Source of the DNA: Verrucomicrobiota bacterium
GTDB taxonomy: Bacteria > Verrucomicrobiota > Verrucomicrobiia > Chthoniobacterales > Terrimicrobiaceae
Direction of reading: 5' to 3'
NCBI GenBank assembly: GCA_017305195.1
Contig: JAFKMU010000038.1
Location: 62,001-126,000 of the forward strand
DNA length: 64,000 nt
The notes under the pieces are model-generated. The model worked only from the letters and a program-made list of their open reading frames with translations. It was not told where the DNA came from and did no database searches. The position numbers and the translations under genes were made by a program. Shown in pieces: positions 42,659-51,600 of the stretch (position 1 is the stretch's first letter; each line of letters starts with the position of its first letter).

Positions 42659-44341
42659 TTACTGGGCTGCGGTGCGGGCTGGCGCGGGCGCGGTGGTTTC
42701 GGCGACTGCTCCCTCGCAACGGGCGGTGACGGCGATTTCCTGGAGGCGGGAGTCGGTGCGTTTCGCCGATTCCTCGTAGCTCATGCGGGGCTTCGTCGCG
42801 GAGGCGGGAGGCACGGCGGAGACATTGCGCACGGTGGCGGCAGCCTTGCCGTGGAGGGCAAACTGGGCGACGCCGTTGCCCCAGGAACTGGCATTTTCCA
42901 GCGTGGCGGAGGCATCGAGGAACCAGAGGCCGTAGCCGGTATTGTCAAAGGTGCGGATGTCGCGGGCGACGAGGCGACTCTGGCCGACATTGCCGATGCC
43001 GTTGTCATTCTGGGTAAACACCCCGCCGGTGATTTCGCAGGCGATGGTGTCGTGGGCGGAGAAGCCCTCGTCGAGATTCTGCGAGCCCTCGATGTTTTCA
43101 AAGACAAGCCCCTCGCCGGTGCCGTGGAGATTGAAGCCATCGTTGAGGCTGCCGGTGGCGCGGATGTTGCGAAAGGTCTGGTGCGACGCGTTGAGGATGA
43201 CGACGACGCGATCGCGGGCGGCGATCTCCCAGCCGTCGCGCTGCGCAGGATCGAGCAGGATGAGGCGCGAGCCGTCGTCGGAAAGGCGCACCTTTTCCTC
43301 AAACCGCGCGGTGGCCGCATCCTGAAAGACGCGGCGGCCATGATGCACGAGCACGGAGGGAAATCCGCCGGGCACGACGGAGGTCCATTTGCCGCCGGCC
43401 TTGGTGAAGCCCTGGATGTTGGGACGGGCGGCGAGGAACGAGGCGACATCGAACGACCACTCGCCATCGCGCTCCTCAAACACGAGCGGGTCGAACCCGG
43501 TGATGGTCTCGCCGCTGCCGTCGACCGTTATTGGCTGCTCCGCCGTGCCGGAGCGCGGGATGTAGAGCGGCTCGCGATAGGGTCCGCTGCCGGGGGCGAT
43601 GCGAATGGTGTCGCCGGGCTGCGCGGCCGCGACGGCAGAAGCAAGCGTGCGATAGCCGTCGGCCGCGCGCTGGTCGACGGTGAGAGTGGCGGGCGGGCGC
43701 GGCGCGGCGCTGGCGGACCCGGGGGCGGAGACGCCGAGGAGGAAATTCATCGACGGGCCCTTCTCGATCTTGCCGCCGCCATCGGCTTCCATGATGCCGT
43801 AGCCGCCGTCGGGCGTGCTGGACGGGGTGACGCGGAAGATGATGTTTTGCTCCGCCGCGCCCTCCTCCTTGAAGCGCAGGAGGAAGCCGTAGGACGAGCC
43901 GCCTTCGAACTTCACCTCGGGAAAGCGGAAGCGCAGCCAAGCGGCCTCGCCGGTGCCGAGCCCGGGATTCGGCGGGAGCGTGCCGTCAAAGGTGGCGACG
44001 ACATCGGGCGGCTCCGTGAGATTGCCGGAGGGGAACCGCAGGAAGTCGAGCTGGAAGGCGGCGCGCCGAGCCGAGCGGAACGGGTCGGCGTAGAGCACCT
44101 GAACGGCGAGTTCGCTGGCGGAGAAGGATTGCTTCACCGGAAAGATCTGGCCGTAATCGCGGCGGCCCGCGTCCTTCGTCCACCGCCAGCCCATGCCCTG
44201 CGTGGACATGACGTTGACATAGGACGCGCCGCCGGTGATGGCGGGCTGGGCGGCCTCGAGCACGGCGTCGAGTTCCGCATGGAGCGCCGGAGCGGCAGCG
44301 AGGAGGCTGAGCGCGAGGAAGCGAGGGAGGAGGAATTTCAT
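42659..44341 (-). CDS. Secreted right-handed beta-helix protein
   Basis: A 560-aa exported protein with signal peptide (FLALSLLAAAPALHA). Residues 25-215 form a beta-sandwich-like domain. From about residue 225 a parallel beta-helix starts with YRTLASAVAAAQPGDTIRIA, a typical pectate-lyase-like opening (GDTI.i.pG.Y), and continues with N-rich coils (NIRATGSLNDGFNLHGTGEG, VFTQNDNGIGNVG). Such folds cleave or bind polysaccharides. Catalytic residues cannot be assigned. Its ATG overlaps the stop of the GH110-like gene (44338-44341) and a prepilin follows four bases later. Confidence 0.8.
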   Translation of the reverse strand: MKFLLPRFLALSLLAAAPALHAELDAVLEAAQPAITGGASYVNVMSTQGMGWRWTKDAGRRDYGQIFPVKQSFSASELAVQVLYADPFRSARRAAFQLDFLRFPSGNLTEPPDVVATFDGTLPPNPGLGTGEAAWLRFRFPEVKFEGGSSYGFLLRFKEEGAAEQNIIFRVTPSSTPDGGYGIMEADGGGKIEKGPSMNFLLGVSAPGSASAAPRPPATLTVDQRAADGYRTLASAVAAAQPGDTIRIAPGSGPYREPLYIPRSGTAEQPITVDGSGETITGFDPLVFEERDGEWSFDVASFLAARPNIQGFTKAGGKWTSVVPGGFPSVLVHHGRRVFQDAATARFEEKVRLSDDGSRLILLDPAQRDGWEIAARDRVVVILNASHQTFRNIRATGSLNDGFNLHGTGEGLVFENIEGSQNLDEGFSAHDTIACEITGGVFTQNDNGIGNVGQSRLVARDIRTFDNTGYGLWFLDASATLENASSWGNGVAQFALHGKAAATVRNVSAVPPASATKPRMSYEESAKRTDSRLQEIAVTARCEGAVAETTAPAPARTAAQ

Positions 44342-46074
44342 GGCACGAGATTGTCGGAAAGCGTGGCCTCGGCGCGAATGATCGAGATGGGCTGCGTGGT
44401 GGAAAGCCCCCGCGCGCGGCCCGCCTCGCCGGAGGCGTCCTGGTTGACGTTGCGAATGGTGTTGCGGCTCACGCGGACATTGTGCGCATTGCTAATGCTA
44501 ATGCCTGCGACGGAGCACCCGTCGATGAGGTTGCCCTCCAGCACGATGTTTTCATTGCCGGGGAAGGCCGGAGCCGCGCCTGCGTCGGTGCGCGCCATGA
44601 TGCTGATCGCGCCGATGGTGTAGCTGTCGGGCTGGCGGATATTCCACCCCTGGCCGACATCGCGGATCTGGTTGCCGGAGACGACGAGATTGCGGCTCCA
44701 CCCGGCCTCGCGCCAGTAGGAGAACTCCGCGCCGAGCGAGATGGCGCAGCCCTTGATGCGCTCGAAGCGGTTGTTCACCACCAGCCCGTCGCTGGCCATG
44801 AGACGAAAGCCGCGGCCGCGATGATCGTGGCAATACGTGTCGCGAATGAGGAATCCCGAGGTCGAGGTGGCCGGGATCTCGCAGAAGCCTCCGGCCTGCA
44901 CGCCGGGCGGGCGCTGGTCGAGCGTCACGCGATAAAACGTCACGCTCTCCGGATTGACCTTGAGCATCTCCCACGTCTTCCCCACCCGCTCCAGCCAGGG
45001 CTCGACGGGCTCGGGGGTTTTCTCGATCTTCACGATATTGGCTGCTCCCTCAACCTCATAGGAGGGAGGAGCGAGGAAGCGGATGGCGTCGCCCGGGCGG
45101 GCGATGACCTCCAGGCGGTTGTTGCGCCACGGGAGCACGCTGAGAAAGCTGCGGTCGTCGATCCACTTCAGCACCGGAATCATGGCGCCGTGGAAATTGA
45201 TCGCGTCATCGGCCTGATAGGCAAACTCGCACTGCTCGACGACCGGGCCGAGGCGGGTGTTGGCGACGTTCAGCCCGTCCGCGCAGGCGGAGATGAGGCG
45301 CGGCTGGGTCGCGCCCTGCGGCGGCGGGCCGGGAATGACGCACACTCGGCGATAGGTGCCGCCGGTTTCACACGAGCGGACGACGATGGCGACATTGGGC
45401 GCGGCGAGGATGGTGACATCCTCCAGCGTGACCTCGCGGGAATTGCGGATCGACACGCCCTCGGCGGCGCGGGAAGAGAGCGTGACGCGGTCGCCGACGG
45501 TGAGGAAATCGAGGCCGGTCTGCCACTTGGGAAACGAGACGCGCACGGTGCGGTCTCCCGCAGGATCGAGCGAGGCCACGCCGTAATCCGGAGCGCCGGG
45601 CTTGAGCGTGGGCGTGTCGCGATCAAAGAGCTGGAGGCGCGCATCGGTGAAGAATCCGCCCGTCGACGCGGCGGCCTCGCTGCCGGGATAGCCTGCGTGA
45701 AGCTGCACGGTGATCGTCCCGGCTTGCGCATCCACGGATGCGATATCGCCCTGGGTGAAAGGCAGCGGGTCGTAGTCGATGCGGAGGTTGCGAATGGTGA
45801 GGCCGTCGCAGCCGTCGATCTGGAGCGAGGAGGTCTCGCGGCTGCCCGCGATGAGGGTCGCGCCATGGCCGTCGATGATGACACCGCGCAAGCCCGCGAG
45901 CCGCCATCCGGCGCGCGGCAGGCGATGAACTCCGGGCGGCAGCTCCAGCACCGCGCCGGGCTGGAGATTCGCCACGGCGGCCTGGAGGTCAAAGGCGTCG
46001 GGCGCGGCGGCGCGCAGGCACTCCGCGTGAAAAGCGCAGGCGAGAGCGACAAGGATGAGGGCAGGCCGGATCAT
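44338..46074 (-). CDS. GH110-like (alpha-1,3-galactosidase-type) beta-helix protein
   Basis: A 578-aa exported beta-helix protein; ATG 46074 starts the signal peptide (ALILVALACAFHA). Segments FAYQADDAINFHG and VVNNRFERIKGCAISLG followed by FSYWREAGWSRNLVVSGNQI look like the DD and WYE-type coils of GH110 exo-alpha-1,3-galactosidases, which remove terminal galactose. The opening (LQAAVANLQPGAVLELPPG) is also typical. It lies in an operon with a GH4 alpha-glycosidase, which supports an alpha-galactoside role. GH110 assignment is by eye. Confidence 0.65.
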   Translation of the reverse strand: MIRPALILVALACAFHAECLRAAAPDAFDLQAAVANLQPGAVLELPPGVHRLPRAGWRLAGLRGVIIDGHGATLIAGSRETSSLQIDGCDGLTIRNLRIDYDPLPFTQGDIASVDAQAGTITVQLHAGYPGSEAAASTGGFFTDARLQLFDRDTPTLKPGAPDYGVASLDPAGDRTVRVSFPKWQTGLDFLTVGDRVTLSSRAAEGVSIRNSREVTLEDVTILAAPNVAIVVRSCETGGTYRRVCVIPGPPPQGATQPRLISACADGLNVANTRLGPVVEQCEFAYQADDAINFHGAMIPVLKWIDDRSFLSVLPWRNNRLEVIARPGDAIRFLAPPSYEVEGAANIVKIEKTPEPVEPWLERVGKTWEMLKVNPESVTFYRVTLDQRPPGVQAGGFCEIPATSTSGFLIRDTYCHDHRGRGFRLMASDGLVVNNRFERIKGCAISLGAEFSYWREAGWSRNLVVSGNQIRDVGQGWNIRQPDSYTIGAISIMARTDAGAAPAFPGNENIVLEGNLIDGCSVAGISISNAHNVRVSRNTIRNVNQDASGEAGRARGLSTTQPISIIRAEATLSDNLVP

Positions 46075-46176
46075 GCTGGGGCAACGGGGAGGCACTCGGG
46101 GGGAGGCGGGAGATTCAAGCTAATGGCTCACCGGCCCGGCCGCAAGACGCCAGCCGGGCGCGGTGAAAAGGATACG

Positions 46177-46881
46177 TTACGCGCTGCGGGTGCGGCGGGC
46201 GCGGCGCAGGACGACGAAGGCGACGCCGAGCAGGCCGAGCACGACGGTGGAGGGTTCCGGCACGGCGGTGGCGTAAAAGACCAGGTCCGAACCGCTGCCC
46301 CAGCCCGAGTAGTTCGTATTATCCGTCGAGATGATGGCCATGCCGCCGGTGTACGAGGCGGAGTTACTCACCTGCCAGGTGACGTTGCGGTTGGCCGCCT
46401 GGGTCGGGAAGTAGAGCATCACGGCGTAGTAGTTGCCGCCGGTGAGCGCGACATCGGTGAGGTTGAATGTGACGTACTTGCTGAAATCCGACGACGTGCC
46501 GGTGAGGCCCGACATGGTGCCGGTCTCGGTGTAGAGCGCCGTGCCCGAGGGGACGCCGCTGGCCGAGGAGACCTGGAAGATCGACACGCTAAAGGCCGCC
46601 GTGAGCGCACCCGCGCCGGGCGCGGCATCGGGAGCGAGGCGGAAGGTGATCGAGTCGAGCGTGAGGTTCGTCGAGGCCAGGAACGACTGGCCCACATCGC
46701 GCAGGCCGCTGGCGGTGTTGTTGCGCCACTGCACGCCGCCAGCCGTCGAGGTGTTGCTGGCAAAGGACGATGTCGGCGCGGTGTCGCTGACCGAGACGAG
46801 CACGGTGGCGGCGGCCGGGCGGACGCCGGTCAACACGAGCAGGCTGGAGGCGGCAATGAGTGAGGGGAGCTGGTTTTTCAT
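46177..46881 (-). CDS. PEP-CTERM protein with beta-sandwich domain
   Basis: A 234-aa exported protein: signal peptide (LIAASSLLVLTGVRPAAA), one beta-rich domain (residues 28-205) and a C-terminal VPEPS-helix-RRARR sorting signal. The domain, with DVGQSFLASTNLTLDSITFR and YYAVMLYF, resembles the choice-of-anchor/'DUF4082-like' jelly-rolls that also seem to form the proteins at 58076 and 58873. It sits between the GH4 and GH110-like genes of the operon. A surface glycan-binding role is inferred from context. Confidence 0.85.
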   Translation of the reverse strand: MKNQLPSLIAASSLLVLTGVRPAAATVLVSVSDTAPTSSFASNTSTAGGVQWRNNTASGLRDVGQSFLASTNLTLDSITFRLAPDAAPGAGALTAAFSVSIFQVSSASGVPSGTALYTETGTMSGLTGTSSDFSKYVTFNLTDVALTGGNYYAVMLYFPTQAANRNVTWQVSNSASYTGGMAIISTDNTNYSGWGSGSDLVFYATAVPEPSTVVLGLLGVAFVVLRRARRTRSA

Positions 46882-46930
46882 GGGGTAGTTGGGTTTTGGG
46901 TGGTGTGGTGAGGGGTTTCTCGCGCGTCTC

Positions 46931-48352
46931 TTAATAGAGCTGGAGCTGGGCGCGGGTGACGGGGGCGTTGGTCAATACAGGCTCGGGGGCGGCCTCGCGC
47001 TCGGGCCAGTCGAGGAGGGCGTCCTTTTCGCGTTCAAAGAGCTCGTCGATGACGACGCGGGCGGTGGCGATGGAGTTCACCAGCGGGTCGATTGACAATG
47101 CCCGCACGAGCAGGTCGCGGTCGCGCTGCATGATGCCCTCGATGGTCAGCTCGTGAATGTCGAGCGCGAGGTATTGATAGGCGCGCAGGCCGTAGTCGAA
47201 GCGGCCCGCCTTGAAGGGTCGCGGCCCCTCGGGGGTGAACCGGCACTCCAGCTCCAGGAAGGCGTCGTCGGGGAGATTCTCCACGGCGCGGCCTCCGTCC
47301 TCGATGGCGTTCATATTGGGAAGGTTGAGGAAATACGTGCGTCCATCGCCCGTGACCATGGTGTGAATGACATCGGCGGCGTGGTCGCTCTTCAGGCTGG
47401 AGTGGAACTCCTCGACCGGGCGCTTTCCCGAGTTGTACTCGTCGATCTCCTGCCACACGCGGCCGGTCCAGCGGTCGCGCTCGTCGCAATCGAAGACGGC
47501 GAGCGGCGGGATCTTTTCCTGAATGGGCGAGCGGCCCTGGTAGAAGGGGAAGTACTCCTTCGTATGCCCGGTGCAGGTGGGCACCGCGCCGAAGACATCC
47601 GCGAGCTGGGCGGTGATGTAGTTATTGAACCGGCCCTTGGCATAGCCCTCGTCGATCTCGCCGACGGCGGCGCGGGCAAAGGCGTCGCGAATCTCCGGCA
47701 GCACGTCGCGACCATCGAGCCGGGCGTGCAGCATCCAGGTGAAGTGATTCACGCCCGCGATGCGCATGTCGAAGCGGTCGACCTTGGATTTATCCTCGCC
47801 GATCAGCTCCAGGTAGCTCTCCTTCTTTGCGGGCATGTGGTGCGTGTCGCAGAGGGCGATACTTTTCACGCGGGAGTGGCGCATGAGGCCGATGCCCATG
47901 GCGGCGGAGGGGTTGACGTAATTGATCACCCACGCCTGCGGGCAGATCTCCTCGACCGCGTGGGCGATCTCCAGGATGGCGGGAAACTCGCGCACGGCGT
48001 GAAAGATGCCCGCCGGCCCGATGGTGTCGCCCGAGCACGAGCGGATGCCGTACTTTGCCCCGACCTCGCACTCGATGCGGCGGTAGTAGGTATTGTCGCG
48101 GGAAAAGCTGAGCACGACGTAATCGGCCCCGCGCAGGGCGGTGCGATAGTCATCCGTGCTCTCGATCCGCGCCCCGGTGGGACCGGCCACGAGATGGGCG
48201 AGCTTGGTGATTTTCTCCAGGCGCTCGGGGTCGATGTCGACGAGGCTCAGCGTGCAGCCTCGGAAGCCGGGGAGATTCGCGGCGGCCCAGATGGCCTGGC
48301 GTCCGAAGAAAAGGCTGCCTGCTCCGATGATGACAATTTTAGGGGTTTTCAC
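46931..48352 (-). CDS. GH4 family NAD-dependent alpha-galactosidase/alpha-glucosidase
   Basis: A 473-aa cytoplasmic enzyme of glycoside hydrolase family 4, which cleaves glycosides by an oxidation-elimination mechanism using NAD and Mn2+. Rossmann motif IVIIGAGSLFFGRQ at residues 6-19; metal-site Cys in SIALCDTHHMP and His in AGVNHFTW; NYVNPSAAMG typical of the family. Length is normal. It is the first gene of the leftward operon (GH4, PEP-CTERM, GH110-like, beta-helix, prepilin) and lies 80 bp from a divergent AraC gene. Alpha-galactosidase (MelA-like) is favoured by context. Confidence 0.92.
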   Translation of the reverse strand: MKTPKIVIIGAGSLFFGRQAIWAAANLPGFRGCTLSLVDIDPERLEKITKLAHLVAGPTGARIESTDDYRTALRGADYVVLSFSRDNTYYRRIECEVGAKYGIRSCSGDTIGPAGIFHAVREFPAILEIAHAVEEICPQAWVINYVNPSAAMGIGLMRHSRVKSIALCDTHHMPAKKESYLELIGEDKSKVDRFDMRIAGVNHFTWMLHARLDGRDVLPEIRDAFARAAVGEIDEGYAKGRFNNYITAQLADVFGAVPTCTGHTKEYFPFYQGRSPIQEKIPPLAVFDCDERDRWTGRVWQEIDEYNSGKRPVEEFHSSLKSDHAADVIHTMVTGDGRTYFLNLPNMNAIEDGGRAVENLPDDAFLELECRFTPEGPRPFKAGRFDYGLRAYQYLALDIHELTIEGIMQRDRDLLVRALSIDPLVNSIATARVVIDELFEREKDALLDWPEREAAPEPVLTNAPVTRAQLQLY

Positions 48353-48432
48353 TATTCTGTTGCGGGTTAGGAAACTGATTACCCCCTTGCGCTTAGAGCG
48401 TCTACCGGACGAATGTCGTATTAATCACACAA

Positions 48433-49278
48433 ATGTTGCGTTCCAAGAAAACCAGTATCTATCGCTTCAACCACGAGCTGCCCCCCGCCCTGCCGCTGGC
48501 GGTGCGGTCGGCGGGAATTTACTCGCTGACGAATGATTCCCTCGTCGAGCCACCGATGCGGAAGTGGTTCTCGGAAATCTTCTGGACGGTGGAGGGATCA
48601 GGGGAGTTCGTGCTGGAAAAGCGCACGCTCCGGGTGGATCGGGGCGAGGTGTTTTATCTGCTGCCCGGCGAGATGCATCAACTGAGGCCGGTCACGCCGC
48701 GCTGGAAGTACCATTGGTTCACCCTCGACCACCCGATGAGCCCGCAATGGCTGGAGGCGTTTGGCTTTGTGAAACGCCCCCTCCCCGCGCCGCGCTGCCC
48801 GGTGGAGACCTTTGACGCGCTGCGGGCGGCGCTCAGCGAAGGCACGATGAAAGGCGACCGGCTGGCGGCGCATTACGCGCACGAGATCCTGCTCGCCGCG
48901 ATGGAGGGCAGCCTCGCCCCGCTGGCGCGGTCGCACTCGAGCTGGGTGGAGGCGTGCCGCAAGCAACTCGACGAGCGCTTTGCTGACCCGCTGCTCAACG
49001 TGAGCGCGATCGCGAATGAAATCGGGCTGCATCGCTCGACGCTCTTCCGCGCCTTCCTCGCGGCCCACGGCATGACGCCCTCGCACTATCTGCAAAACCT
49101 CCGCCTGCACCACGCGATGGAGCTGCTGAAGCAGACCGAACTGCCTATTAAAGAAGTCGCCGTGCGCTCCGGCCTCGCCGGGGCCAACTACCTCGGCCGC
49201 CTCATCACGCGACTCTCCGGCATGTCGCCGAGGCAATTCCGCGCCGCCTACCGCCAGGGCCGCATGACGCATAACTAG
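48433..49278 (+). CDS. AraC-family transcriptional regulator
   Basis: A 281-aa regulator. The N-terminal cupin-like sensor contains FWTVEGSGEFVLEKR and YLLPGEMHQLRPV; the C-terminal AraC DNA-binding domain has VSAIANEIGLHRSTLFRAF and EVAVRSGLAGANYLGRLITR with the ending SPRQFRAAY. Divergent from the GH4 operon with 80 bp between the starts, so a role as its activator is likely. Confidence 0.92.
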   Translation: MLRSKKTSIYRFNHELPPALPLAVRSAGIYSLTNDSLVEPPMRKWFSEIFWTVEGSGEFVLEKRTLRVDRGEVFYLLPGEMHQLRPVTPRWKYHWFTLDHPMSPQWLEAFGFVKRPLPAPRCPVETFDALRAALSEGTMKGDRLAAHYAHEILLAAMEGSLAPLARSHSSWVEACRKQLDERFADPLLNVSAIANEIGLHRSTLFRAFLAAHGMTPSHYLQNLRLHHAMELLKQTELPIKEVAVRSGLAGANYLGRLITRLSGMSPRQFRAAYRQGRMTHN

Positions 49279-49407
49279 AGAAGGCGGCAAGACCCGCGCC
49301 CCGGGGAATCCGTTAACTTTTCCCGATCCCTAATAAATCTCCAGCCCGGCGCGACCGCAGCTCCCGCCCTGTCGTTCCGAGCAGGCGCGCGCGGTTTCCA
49401 GGCAGCA

Positions 49408-49420
49408 TGTAACTGTTACA
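49408..49420. promoter_or_regulatory. Palindromic operator TGTAACTGTTACA (copy 1)
   Basis: A perfect 13-base palindrome with central T, inside a 16-base stretch (49406-49421) that recurs identically at 51548-51563. It lies about 144 bases upstream of the prepilin gene at 49564. TGTAAC..GTTACA half-sites are typical for LacI-family proteins, and a LacI-type gene lies between the two copies. Confidence 0.65.
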
Positions 49421-49563
49421 CAAGCGGGCAATTGCCTGCGACGAGATGCCGTGAGAAGGTAAGGCACCATCGACGACACCCTGTCGCTCCCTCGCCAATC
49501 ATGAGCCTCCCCAGCCAATCGCCCCTTGGGCCCCTTCCTGGCAAATCGCGTTTGCGACCGACC

Positions 49564-50244
49564 ATGAAATCGCATGCCTGGAATCATCGAAAGGTTTCCT
49601 CCAGCGGGCATATCCTCGCGCCGACTCGCTGCCAGGCCTTTACCCTGGTGGAAATTCTCGTGACGGTGGCCGTCATCGGCATCCTGGCCTCGCTGCTTCT
49701 TCCCGCCATCAACCGGCTAAGGGATAATGCGAACCTGACAAAATGCGCCAGCAACCTGCGGCAGTGGGGGATCGCCTATCAGATGTATATGACGGACCAT
49801 GATGGCTTTTTACCCCAGCAGGAAAGAGTCTCCAACGACCCTAACACCCATTGGCAGAACCTGATCGCTCCCTATGTGATCGGAGGCACCAAAACCTACC
49901 TGAGCACCGATCTGCGGGCGAAGTTCCGTTGCCCGAACGACAAGACAACGGGCATTGTCTATGGATGCAGCAACTACCTCAGCCCGCCGAATTATGCCAA
50001 AGCCCCGGCCAAGCTGATCAATCTGGATAAAAAACTCTCCGACTTCATTCTGATGGCGGAAAATTACACTGGGGAATTTTGGAACACCGCTCCTGCAGCC
50101 ACGCCGCAGACGGGAGGATATATTGACTACTCGCGCCATAAATTCGCCGGAAAGAATGTCTCCAACATGCTCTTCGCGGATTTCCACATAGAGCCGCTGT
50201 CTTATGAGCAAACTTTGTCGCGGCCTGCGACCACGATGCCATAA
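49564..50244 (+). CDS. Prepilin-type protein
   Basis: A 226-aa pseudopilin-like protein with a longer leader (about 28 residues from ATG 49564) before FTLVEILVTVAVIGILASLL; Glu at mature position 5; then CASNLRQWGIAYQMYM. The usual C-terminal H-X9-DG is degenerate here (RHKFAGKNVSNMLFADFH). It is preceded by the palindromic operator and followed by the LacI-type regulator. GC content is somewhat lower than the neighbours. Confidence 0.88.
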   Translation: MKSHAWNHRKVSSSGHILAPTRCQAFTLVEILVTVAVIGILASLLLPAINRLRDNANLTKCASNLRQWGIAYQMYMTDHDGFLPQQERVSNDPNTHWQNLIAPYVIGGTKTYLSTDLRAKFRCPNDKTTGIVYGCSNYLSPPNYAKAPAKLINLDKKLSDFILMAENYTGEFWNTAPAATPQTGGYIDYSRHKFAGKNVSNMLFADFHIEPLSYEQTLSRPATTMP

Positions 50245-50534
50245 GACGCGTTTGGATTAATAACACGCCGCTCTCCGCCCGAACGCGCAGGAGTGAGACG
50301 GCGGCCCAACCCGCCATCCCGGAGAAAGACGCGGACCATGTCTTCCCACTCTCGCCGGATTCTCCCCCTGCTCCCCGACGCTCACCGTGATCCCGTCATC
50401 TCGCGCGCGGGCGAGAACGAGATCCCGCTCCAGCACTGGCTCCGGCATTTCCATAGCCATCGCCCGATTTCACGACGAGGGACCATAAGATTCTCGTTTC
50501 CTGGCTTCTCTCCGTCTTCTAGTCTTTTCCCCGC

Positions 50535-51554
50535 ATGAACAAGAAGCCCCCCCAAGGCATGCGCGATCTGGCCAGGGCGACCGGCCTTTCCGTCGCGACC
50601 ATCTCCCGTGCGCTTCGCGGCCACCGCAGCGTGCTCCCCGAGACGCGGGAGCTTGTGCTCGCGGCGGTGAAAGAGCTTGGCTACGAATTCAACCCCTACG
50701 TCGGCCATCTCATGTCCTCGCTCCGGGGCCGGACGGGCAGCCAGTTCAAAGGCAATCTCGCCCTCCTCTGGTACGACACCACCCCGGCCGACAAACATTC
50801 CCGCCTCCTCGAAATCCGCGAAAGCGCCTTCAGCCGCGCGGCGGAACTCGGCTACTCCATGGACGAGTTTTACCGTTGCCACTACACCCCCGACCGCCTG
50901 GCCAAAGTCATGCTCAATCGCTCCATCGGCGGCGTGCTCATTTCCCCCGCCTTCCTTTCACACGGGAAGGTGCATATGCGGCTTCAGCTCGATTCCTTTG
51001 CCGTCGCCTCTCTCGGCTGGTCTCTCTATCATCCGGCTTTCAACAGCATTCGCTTCGACCACTTTCAATCCATTCGCCTGGCCGTCCACTACGCGCGCCG
51101 GAAATTTGGCTCGGATTTCGGCGCCCTCTTCGATCTTCGCTACGATCGTCGTGCCGATGGGGCCTTTCGCGCGGGATTCCTTGCCCACCATCCCGCCGGA
51201 CCCACGATGGCGCAACGTTACATTTTTGATCTGAACAAGCTCAACCTCCGGAAACTGCATGAGGCCTTCGACAAGGGACGCCTTCGCAGTTTGATCGCGC
51301 CGGCCCGCGACCAAATCCCTCCCGAGGTCCTCGCCTCACTACCCAGCGAGCGCTTCATTTTCCTCGGCGATCTGAGTCACAGAAACACCTGCGGAGTGAT
51401 CGACTATCAGTACGGCCTCCTGGGCCGGTGGGGGGTGGACCTTCTCGTAGCCACCATCCACAAATACGAGCGCGGCGTGCCCGACGTGCCCATGATCATC
51501 TATGTACCGCCCCGCTGGGTCGATGGCTCGGTGACGCCGGACATTTCCATGTAA
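50535..51554 (+). CDS. LacI-family transcriptional regulator
   Basis: A 339-aa regulator. N-terminal HTH MRDLARATGLSVATISRALR with the hinge-helix segment AVKELGYEFNPY; the rest is a periplasmic-binding-protein-like sensor (FDHFQSIRLAVHYARRKFG in the core). The last codons, ATG TAA, run into the second palindromic operator, whose bases 51550-51562 include the stop codon. It probably represses the flanking prepilin and PEP-CTERM genes until a sugar is bound. Confidence 0.93.
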   Translation: MNKKPPQGMRDLARATGLSVATISRALRGHRSVLPETRELVLAAVKELGYEFNPYVGHLMSSLRGRTGSQFKGNLALLWYDTTPADKHSRLLEIRESAFSRAAELGYSMDEFYRCHYTPDRLAKVMLNRSIGGVLISPAFLSHGKVHMRLQLDSFAVASLGWSLYHPAFNSIRFDHFQSIRLAVHYARRKFGSDFGALFDLRYDRRADGAFRAGFLAHHPAGPTMAQRYIFDLNKLNLRKLHEAFDKGRLRSLIAPARDQIPPEVLASLPSERFIFLGDLSHRNTCGVIDYQYGLLGRWGVDLLVATIHKYERGVPDVPMIIYVPPRWVDGSVTPDISM

Positions 51555-51562
51555 CTGTTACA
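51550..51562. promoter_or_regulatory. Palindromic operator TGTAACTGTTACA (copy 2)
   Basis: Identical to the copy at 49408-49420, including flanking bases. It overlaps the TAA stop of the LacI-type gene and lies 39 bases before the PEP-CTERM gene start at 51601, a position suited to repression of the downstream operon. Confidence 0.65.
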
Positions 51563-51600
51563 CGGCCAGCTCCTTGAGTTGCGAGGCCGGGAGGATGAGC

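Noticed and set aside
42653-46863. Long plus-strand frames (656 and 793 codons) opposite the beta-helix genes
   Set aside because: Both are antisense to exported beta-helix proteins with clear signal peptides; no motif seen in the plus-strand translations.
48353-48432. Imperfect inverted repeat GGGTTA...TTACCC between the GH4 and AraC genes
   Set aside because: One mismatch in six-base arms and no second copy; too weak to report as an operator.
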